Positions 56,340-64,000 of a stretch of 64,000 bases of DNA are shown here, piece by piece. The stretch is from Diadema setosum (taxonomy: Eukaryota > Echinodermata > Echinoidea > Diadematoida > Diadematidae). Under the pieces are notes generated by a model that saw only the letters and a list, made by a program, of their open reading frames with translations, ran no database searches and was not told the DNA's origin. The DNA lies in contig CM067067.1 in NCBI GenBank assembly GCA_033980235.1, forward strand, positions 18,977,239 to 19,041,238, written 5' to 3'. Numbering within the stretch: the first letter of the stretch is position 1; the number at the start of each line of letters is the position of its first letter. Both the position numbers and the translations under genes were made by a program.

Positions 56340-57277
56340 GCACATACATAAAAACAAATAAACATGCAAACACATGAAACCCAGCATTTTAAATGAGTCT
56401 GCATTTGCACGAAAATGTAATTATGATGCTCACATTTTAATAAAGAAGTGCTAGGTGTCAGTGTTTTCAGTTTTTTGTGTTTTTCGGAAATTCATTGTGT
56501 TCTGGGACAGACTACACTACAATGTAGTTAGCAGTGCACCCTTTGTACTAAGCTATACCTTCATATATTGGAATTTATCTTTATGTTGCCTTTTATCCCT
56601 GTACCACTCAACCACCCCCTCTCCCATGTTTTTTCTCTCTCTCTTTCTAGTTTACCCATAGTTTTGCCACAGCCCTCTTTTTGTTGTTTTATAGCTTAAT
56701 TTGTTATTTTATTTGTGTAAGGCTGACCAGCAAGTGTGTCATGTGACCAGATGTGGTGGTGCCTTTTGGACTGACAGTCTTAGATACTCCTCGACCCAAA
56801 CAAGTAATAGAGCTACACACTACAGACTCCGTTGTGTCTCTTTGGGCGTCTGTCTGTATCAGCGCAGATGTGTGCAAGTGCACCTTGTCAATTAATTGAT
56901 TACCCAGCCCCCTACATACAGGGTACAAGGTTACTGCTCCATGTAAGAGAGCCATAGGTTGTATTAGAGCTCCCACCCGCATGCCCTTTATCTATTTCCC
57001 ATCGTAAAATGTTTTGCAGCATTCAATTAGACTTGCGTTGTACACTCGGACAGTGAGAATGAAAATGTTGTGTGTATTCTAAAATTGTGTTGGTTCAAGT
57101 CATTGAGATAGTAGCCCCATCTCCTCATGCATTGTGGATAAAAAGATTGAAAGAAATGCTGAAGTGTTGTTGCCTGAAATGTTAGCTAAATATGATAGAT
57201 ATGTCAAGGGTTGCTTTTGAGTTGGTATCGTTGGAAATGCAGGTGTGTATAAAAGTCTTGACACTGACTCTTCTCTC

Positions 57278-57446
57278 TGGTGGCCCGTTCAGGCCTCTAC
57301 AATCTTTGAACTTGGTGGCCCAAAAAAGGAAATGTACTGGCCCTATACAGGAAACTCATTTTGAACTTTAGCTGCCTAATCAGGCCACCAAAAGATAGCC
57401 TTTTTGGAAGTTTGGTGGCCCAACATTAATTTCTAGTGGCCCTAGC
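57278..57446. repeat. Cluster of TGGTGGCCC words
   Basis: TGGTGGCC or its inverse GGCCACCA occurs at least four times in 170 bp, with CTAGTGGCCCTA at the end. It suggests a decayed palindromic element; no clear ends. Confidence 0.5.
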
Positions 57447-59216
57447 CCAACGCTAATATAACAAGCCATGATATGGTAGAAATGTCCAGGTATGCAAATT
57501 ACTGAACTTTTTGCAGAAGTGTAGTAAAGAGTATACTAGTGCTAATGTTGTACTTTGCTGCATTGGAAAAGCAAGCATAAAGATAACAGCCAATCAGTTT
57601 TCAGAGTCTCTCGTTGCCATGACAATTATGCCGTGGGAAGTTATTGATGTACTAATCATATTATGCAGTGGGGCCAAAGTGATGTTATAATGGTTGCCGC
57701 TGAGTAGGGATATTGCTGCCTTATGAGGTATCAGCCTCTCATTTGTCAGGAAAGAGAATTTTAAGTTAACCTGGAGGAACTATTTTGCTTTATTCTCTCA
57801 ATTCTGACTTGTTGATAATAAATGGTTATCAGGTGCCATTTTAGAGTGCATTGATTCTAGTTGCATTTTAGAGTATTATAATTATTAGTGTACATGCACA
57901 AATAGAGCCAGGGTCATTCACTAGTTTTATTAGAATATAAGCTGACACAATCCTCCCAGTGAACTGTACCCAAAGTTTGTCAGGTGATTCCAGTGCAATT
58001 CTTTTAACAAAATCTTCTCTCAAAGTCTAGATTTCTGGCATATTTTTTGATATTTTACAAAGCTTTGTAGATAATGTACACCATTGAGATTTTCACCAGA
58101 TTTATGAACTTTCTAAAAAATGGTTAAAATGTTGCGCTGGGTTTTAATTTGAAGATAAGTTGCCGTCCTTTAAAGCTCACGTCACCAGAGACGTCTGTTC
58201 CGTAGTCTGCCCGGGCCCTCCTGTTGGGGCCTGCATTCTGACGTGGATTCACTCAAGTGACGTCTGAGGAAAAGGCCGTGATTCATTATCCCATTCTCTG
58301 CCATGACAGTTGTATGGAGTCATAACAACACACACACAGGTGCATAATACATGTACACATTATACACATAATACACACAGGGTTCTGCCGTAAAGTCATT
58401 GATAAAAACAGATTTAAATGTAGGTGAAGAAATGTTGATAATTAGTTTTTAAAGCAGATGCCACACCTTCGGATTAAACTATGCATACATGTACTGTAAC
58501 TGAGTCAATACTCAGGCTTTCTAGGCCCATGCTGCTTTCTTTTTGTTGTTTGCATAAAGTTTGAAAGGGGATCATATTACTAGTATGTGAAATGGCAAAT
58601 ACAGTTCCTGTTATGATGAATACCTTTCTGCGATTGTTTCCCCATTTGTAGTCATAAAGGAGGAAATTGCAAGAAGTGTAATTCTGGTATTGTTATTCTG
58701 GCGCACATACTCTTACTCATCTTAGGCTTCATTATGTGTGCAATATATTTGGCAATTGTAATTCCAGAAGGACATACATTTGTTATCCTTCATACCCACT
58801 GCAGTTTCTTTGCAAGAGTTACTCTTTCTTGGTTCTGTTAAATGTAGCTTGGTTGACATCAGCCTTTAAAAAAAGTATATATTGCTTTAATTTCTTTGTT
58901 GTTGTTGTTGTTTTTTTTTTCCATTTCTCTTGTGAATTATGAGAGATGGAATGCTTTGGCAGAGTCAAGTATTTAAGGAGTGTGTATATTTCTAAGAGAG
59001 AGGGGAAAAAAAGAAGAAAGAAAATATGCTGCAGATGTTCTGTGAAATGTGATAGTCTTGGAAACAGACATTAGTTTTATATTTTATACAATGCCACCAC
59101 TGCTTGCTTTCCAAATGTTATTAAAATGTACACACTTCATTATTTGATAATCTTACCCACAGATGAAGCTGTAGACTTCCTTTCTTCCATGTAGTGTTTT
59201 CATTTCTTTTCTTTTC

Positions 59217-59257
59217 TTTTTTTTTTTTGGGGGGGGGGGAGGGGGAGGGGGAGGGGC
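59217..59257. repeat. T/G composite homopolymer and GGGGGA repeat
   Basis: A T run, then G10, then GAGGGGGAGGGGG units. Confidence 0.9.
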
Positions 59258-59687
59258 TGTATATAGACACAATACAGATGAGGAAGCAAATGTAAACAAT
59301 GCGTCACAGTGAATTCTTTTTTGTTTAACATTATCTTTGTAATTTCACCATTATCGCTGCCAGCATGTACCCCTTAATTGACAGAGTATTATGCATGGAA
59401 GAATGGTCGTGTATATATATTATATTAGCCAAAGTGTTTGCCTTGGGAACGTCTGTACGTGTGCCGACACAGGCCAAGGGCACGTGTGATTGGCAGATCG
59501 ATGGCGTTCCAGCTCCCTTTTCTTTTCTTTTTTTTTCTTTTTCTTTGTTTTTGGCTCTTCCCTTTGCTACTGTTGTCCCTCCCAGTATTTTTTTTTTCAC
59601 ATTGTCCTTTTGTTGTCCATATTGTCCATATTTTTCTACCATACATCTTGCCCTTCTTTTTCCTTCAAACAGTCAGTCTGCTGACTA

Positions 59688-60214
59688 ACCTGGCTTTCAC
59701 ACGCACCTACAGTGCTTAAATTTGAATGCTGAATTTCAAACGTGATTGCAGTTCGGATTCGAATCATCATTCGTTCACACAACCGAAGAGGGCTTTGCGG
59801 ATTCTGCGTTTTTGAATTTCAGAACAAAGGGCGAGGTTTGGCTTCTTTCCAAGCTCCCATCAAACTCTTGAGTTGTAAGTAGTGTGCCCTTTGACTGCAG
59901 TGTGAGCATTTGAGGAGCACAGTCTTTCTGCCGAGGTGGTTGAAAGGTCACTGTAAGCTCCGCCCCCAAAACATGATTGGAGGTCACTTATGTTCACACG
60001 GTCATTTCGGTGCTTAATTCTTGCGAAACGTGAATGGAAAATGCCTTCGGACCGTCATTTGAAACATTAAAGGAATTATGATTCAAATCACCCTCAGTGA
60101 TTACAGGTTTGCATTCACACAGCAAGAATGGTTAATTTGAAACAAGATTCTAGTGATGTGTCATTACAATCGTGTTTCAAATTAAAGCACTCTCGGTACG
60201 TGTGAAAGCTAGGT
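59688..60214. mobile_element. Palindromic element with GGCTTTCACACG ends
   Basis: A 527-bp element. Left end ACCTGGCTTTCACACGCACC, then AGTGCTTAAATTTGAA. The right end mirrors it as TTCAAATTAAAGCACT, then GTACGTGTGAAAGCTAGGT. Terminal repeats of about 40 bp with some mismatches. No coding capacity. Confidence 0.8.
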
Positions 60215-60877
60215 ACCTCTCCTGCTTTTTGTTTTTGTCTGCCAGCTTGCAACTCTCCGCTCTGTCACATTCTGAACTAGTCTGGTTTCCAGTCCCTTGG
60301 TACCTTATGTGTGTACAAATCATGATGGAAAAGAATATGCAGTGAAGTCTTTTCCATCATGACAACAATATCCATCAGAGATGTCAGTTCTTGTGTTGGA
60401 GCCATGCGGCAGCATCTTAGTTAGTCTTAGAACATGACACGAGGTGCAAACTTCACTTCTGAGTCAGTGTTCTACCATGGTCTGTCGTGTAGTTGTTGAG
60501 ATAAGCCAGTCTGAAACCCAGACTAACTTTAATTTCTATCCATTGAGCTAATGTGCAGTTGCTGGGATGTGTGGTTTTTGTTGTGTGTGTTTTTCTTTCT
60601 TTTTTTTTTCATTGGAAATGAAACAATTTGTATGGTATTTTTAGATCATTCAGGGGCAGTCGAGTTGTCAAAAGTGAAGGCTGCATGCATGACTCTCTAT
60701 GCTGTTTGTGAACACATTTTTATATTTTGAAATGTCATTGTTGTGGCCATTGTTTTTTTTTTTTGTCTATTCCTCAGATAATGTACTAGACTTGAATTTA
60801 TATTTTGTGGATTTATCAGTCTTTTTTTTTTCTTTTTTGTAGCAGTATAGTAGATAGGTTTTTAATACCACATACTG

Positions 60878-61366
60878 CAGGGCTGCCAACCTTGAGTGAG
60901 AGTTTGGCGTGAGACACTGCGAGGGAGCGGAGCGACCTCCTGGCTAGCGCCTGGCGACCTGCTGTGCGGCCGTACGTACGTACACAGTCAGTGTATGTAA
61001 AGCGATGTAAAGCACACGTCATAGCCATACATGTACATAATGTACTGTAATTTGCCAAAAGTACAAGCTACGCGCTCACGTGGTATAGGTAAAAACCAAT
61101 CATAATCCAATAGCTCGTCTTTGCGCGTGAACCGAAAACGATTATTATTGGTTAAGCTTTACACCCGCGCGGGAAAATCTCAAAATTTTGGGCTTGGGCA
61201 TATCGATATTCAGAATATCAGAGAATTTAGAGATACATTTATTTTTGTAGTCATGTACATTCCATTTTGGGGGTTTAGCATGAGATTTCGCTTATCAGAG
61301 TGAGACAGTCAAAATTGGTTGAATTGCATGAGCCTTACGCTCAATGCGTGAGAGTTGGCAGCCCTG
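60878..61366. mobile_element. hAT-like non-autonomous element with direct repeat
   Basis: A 489-bp element with ends CAGGGCTGCCAAC and GTTGGCAGCCCTG, perfect inverted repeats of 13 bp. CATACTG flanks both sides (60871-60877, 61367-61373) as a target duplication of 7 bp, or 8 with one mismatch, close to the 8 bp of hAT elements. Family assignment is inference. Confidence 0.82.
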
Positions 61367-61764
61367 CATACTGTACTACGTATTAGGAAATCGTGTGAGC
61401 AAATGTGTTACTCATCATGATGTATTTACAATGTACACCATACATTCAAAGCAATAAGATATTAGTTGTGTAAAAGGAGTACATTTTCTGTATTAAAAAA
61501 AAAGGCTGTATACGTGTACAATTGTGTGGAATTCATATGATTGGAAATGATGTCATCCACTCAGGACTATATTGTATCTTTGTTGTTGTTGTTATTGATT
61601 TAATATGAGTGACACACACACAAAAAAGTTCTCATTTGTGAGTAGTTCCACTTGAAAGGAAATGAGGAACACAATACAAAGTACAAAAAGCAGAAGGAAC
61701 CATACAGGTCTTGCTCACTGCCCTTTCCTGTTGTCATTGTTTGTGTGAGTCTGTATGAACTGTG

Positions 61765-61856
61765 TGTATGTGTGCCTGTGTTTGTGTGTGTGTGTTTGCA
61801 TGTGTTTGTGTGTGTGTTTGCATGTGTTTGTGTTTGTGTTTGTGTTTGTGTGTTCT
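61765..61856. repeat. Imperfect (GT)n tract
   Basis: GTGTGT and TGTTTGTGT units alternate over about 90 bp. Confidence 0.9.
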
Positions 61857-61978
61857 TGAAAAAGGCTTCAATTGGGTATATTCTAATGTTTCACTCTACG
61901 CAACTGGGGATACATTTGACATTGGGCATAATTATTCCCATTTGTTTAGAGTTCTTAAAAGATGAAAAAGCCCTGGGG

Positions 61979-62189
61979 TACTGTAAAACATGATATATTC
62001 GCGGCATGAATTTTTCGCGAATTGGAGCCAAAGGCCTTTTTTGCGGCATGAAATTTTTGCGAACTGCCACTGGCATTCAATGCATATAGTGTAGACAATA
62101 AATTTCGCGTGCATTTTAATTTCGCAAATCTTGGCGCTCGCGAAATTCGCGAAATTAAAATGCACACGAACATTCCTCGTTTTACAGTA
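61979..62189. mobile_element. TACTGTAAAA MITE family, copy 4 (best preserved)
   Basis: A 211-bp element bounded by TACTGTAAAACATGATATAT and CCTCGTTTTACAGTA, with TA flanks. It contains several nested palindromes of TTCGCGAA type, such as GCGAAATTCGCGAAATTAAA. Confidence 0.88.
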
Positions 62190-62593
62190 CCTTACGGATA
62201 CACAATGCACCTGCTGGCTCTGCATATCTAGCACCTATATGTAATGTAGGCGAAAGTTCTCCATACTATTCAAATGGGGAACTTTGAAAATTTGTACACA
62301 TATCCTTGATTGTTGTGTTTGCTCCCATATGTACATAGTATTGCAAATAGCCTATTTTTGCATATTATAGTGAATTTTAATGTTATTTTTGATGGTTTTC
62401 AATTTTGATTAGTCAATTCATCGAAATAGACAAATATCTTCTTTTTTTTTCAGAAACAAATCATGGAATACAGTGTCTGCTTACTTTTAGCAAACTATCA
62501 TATTCCCAGTTGAACTTGAAGCATCTTATTATGAAAATGTGTGTTTTAGTGCACAATGTATGTGTATATGAGAGAGAGAAAGAGAGGAAGAGA

Positions 62594-62615
62594 GACAGAC
62601 AGACAGACAGACATA
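62594..62615. repeat. (GACA)n microsatellite
   Basis: Five GACA units after a GA-rich stretch. Confidence 0.9.
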
Positions 62616-63098
62616 CAGATGAGTCCATTAATGGTTATCACCACTCAGTAGTTACTATGGACTTTGGTACTTGATTGTCGGCTGTATGTTTAGCGACTGT
62701 TTACATTATCTGCTGGCACGACAACATTTTAGCCATAAATGACGACAGCTAGTGTAGATGGCTATCAAGACTGCTTGATTATACTAGTCTGTACAGAGTG
62801 TAACTTACATTATCTTTTCAATTACAGTTCAGTGTACTGTAGAACATGATTGTTTCATTGTGTCCTAGATGCAAAGTGTAGCATCGTGAATGACGATAGT
62901 ATAGTGGTTATCGTGCAAACATTTGAAGTCCTGGTAATCGTTTTTGCACACGGGCGTCATGTACAAGCAGCAGGCACCATAAAAATTGGGATAATGACTG
63001 CAGCATCGTAGAGGCTGAGCTGTGACATGCACCACAGCTTGACAAATGTCAAGTAGTGCATGCTTACCCATATGACACTGTTCCTGATATCTCTGCAG

Positions 63099-63664
63099 TT
63101 AAAGGGAAGGTAAACCCAAAGAGCAATGTGGATTGAGTGAAAGCAGCAACATAAGTAGAACACATCAGTGAAAGTTTGAGAAAAATCGGACAATCGATGC
63201 AAAAGTTATGAATTTTTACAGTTTTAGTGTTGGAACCGCTGGATGAGGAGACTACTAGAGGATATGACGTATGAGTGGACAACAATACCAAGAAAATATA
63301 AAGGATATTCAACAAAAATTCACTTTTCTAGAATTATGAAAGAGCAGTGGACCAACCGCTTTCAGAAAGCAGGGGGAATAATTGCTACCCTTAACATATG
63401 TCAATATCAAGTTGATGGAATTTGTAATTTTCATGAAAAATTGATTTTTTTAGTATTTTCTTTATATTTTCTTGATATTGTAGTCCACTCATACGTCATA
63501 ACCTCTAGTAGTCTCCTCATCCAGCGGTTCCAACACCAAAACTTTAAAAATTCATAACTTTTGCATCGATTGTCCGATTTTCTTCAAACTTTCACTGATG
63601 TGTTCTACTAATGTTGCTGCTTTCACTCAATCCACATTGTTCTTGGGGTTTATCTTCCCTTTAA
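63099..63664. mobile_element. 570-bp palindromic element, full copy, second subfamily
   Basis: Ends TTAAAGGGAAGGTAAACCCA and TTTATCTTCCCTTTAA. Arms share GAGCAATGTGGATTGAGTGA, and GTTGGAACCGCTGGATGAGG against its reverse complement. It differs from 41740-42309 at the tips (GGTAAACCC against AAGTTCACC) but shares the body. Confidence 0.9.
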
Positions 63665-63867
63665 GTGCCAACAATGACCATTTGTTGTGCTGAGTATTAT
63701 TAACTACTATGTGTCTGCGCCTGATACATGTACATTATGTAATTATGATTCACCATCGGTTATTGTTTTTATTGGCAGCACAGCTTTATATAGGCATTTT
63801 GACTTACAATCTTTAACAGGATTTTGATGAAAAAAAGAGGAAATCATTATGGAATCTGTTCACCATG

Positions 63868-63965
63868 CAGGGCTCGACCTTAACTTTTTTTCTAGGAAGC
63901 CAGCCGGGCTCCTCAGGGACCTTTTTAGGGAGCCAAATTGAGTTTTAGGGAGCCACGGTTCCCTC
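63868..63965. repeat. AGGGAGCCA repeat cluster
   Basis: GGGCTCGACCTTAACTTTTT then three TAGG(G/A)AGCCA units. Looks like the start of a dispersed repeat cut by the window end. Confidence 0.5.
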
Positions 63966-64000
63966 AGTCACAATCAGCAGTAGAGGACTATTGCGTGTAT

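Larger units (their letters stand above)
54464..64000 (+). other. Prune intron 4, extending past the window
   Basis: At least 9.5 kb. I looked for the next prune exon (expected LT-x-EQMLRKDQK-like) and did not find it. Apart from the repeats listed, 54700-56270 and 57450-59200 hold no feature I can support. Confidence 0.65.

Noticed and set aside
54464..64000. The next prune exon
   Set aside because: I scanned for an LT-x-EQMLRKD-like segment after an AG in phase 1 and found none. A very divergent exon cannot be excluded.
1..64000. tRNA, rRNA, CRISPR arrays or prokaryotic operons
   Set aside because: None seen. The regular repeats are minisatellites or transposon arms, without the unique equal-length spacers of a CRISPR array.

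Overview
This is animal (metazoan) nuclear DNA. It holds two spliced genes with long introns, canonical GT-AG splice sites, many microsatellites and homopolymers, and a dense load of short palindromic transposable elements. The proteins and the repeat style suggest a marine deuterostome. An echinoderm, perhaps a sea urchin, is my best guess, but that rests on general impression and not on a search.

Positions 387 to 29100 (minus strand) carry the 5' portion of EPG5, the large autophagy tethering protein (ectopic P-granules 5 homologue). I assembled 26 exons by hand. Every junction keeps reading frame, and together they encode about 1,754 residues, starting M-MAEAVRPKKR like the vertebrate N-terminus. 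The 3' part of the gene lies beyond base 1.

Positions 29101 to 38955 lie between two divergently transcribed genes and hold no recognisable gene. This stretch has a minisatellite of about 165 bp with YY1-like palindromes, two tandem arrays of one 41-bp motif in opposite orientation 3.6 kb apart, and several palindromic elements.

From 38956 (plus strand) a prune / PRUNE1-type DHH-superfamily phosphoesterase begins. Four exons (38956-38991, 48464-48568, 52430-52826, 54308-54463) encode about 231 residues with the metal-binding motifs. Its C-terminal exons were not found before 64000. A TATA box lies 50 bp upstream of its start codon.

The rest is intronic. It contains at least eight families of non-autonomous mobile elements, including Tc1/mariner-like, pogo-like and hAT-like palindromes, an abundant element of about 570 bp, and a family rich in TTCGCGAA-like words. 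I found no RNA genes, CRISPR arrays or prokaryotic features. EPG5 (autophagosome-lysosome fusion) and prune (phosphoesterase/signalling) have no known joint pathway that would explain their adjacency. I see no convincing new biological system. The most notable points are the loss of the second LC3-interacting motif in EPG5, the inverted satellite arrays, and the direct nuclear-receptor-like repeats in a prune intron.
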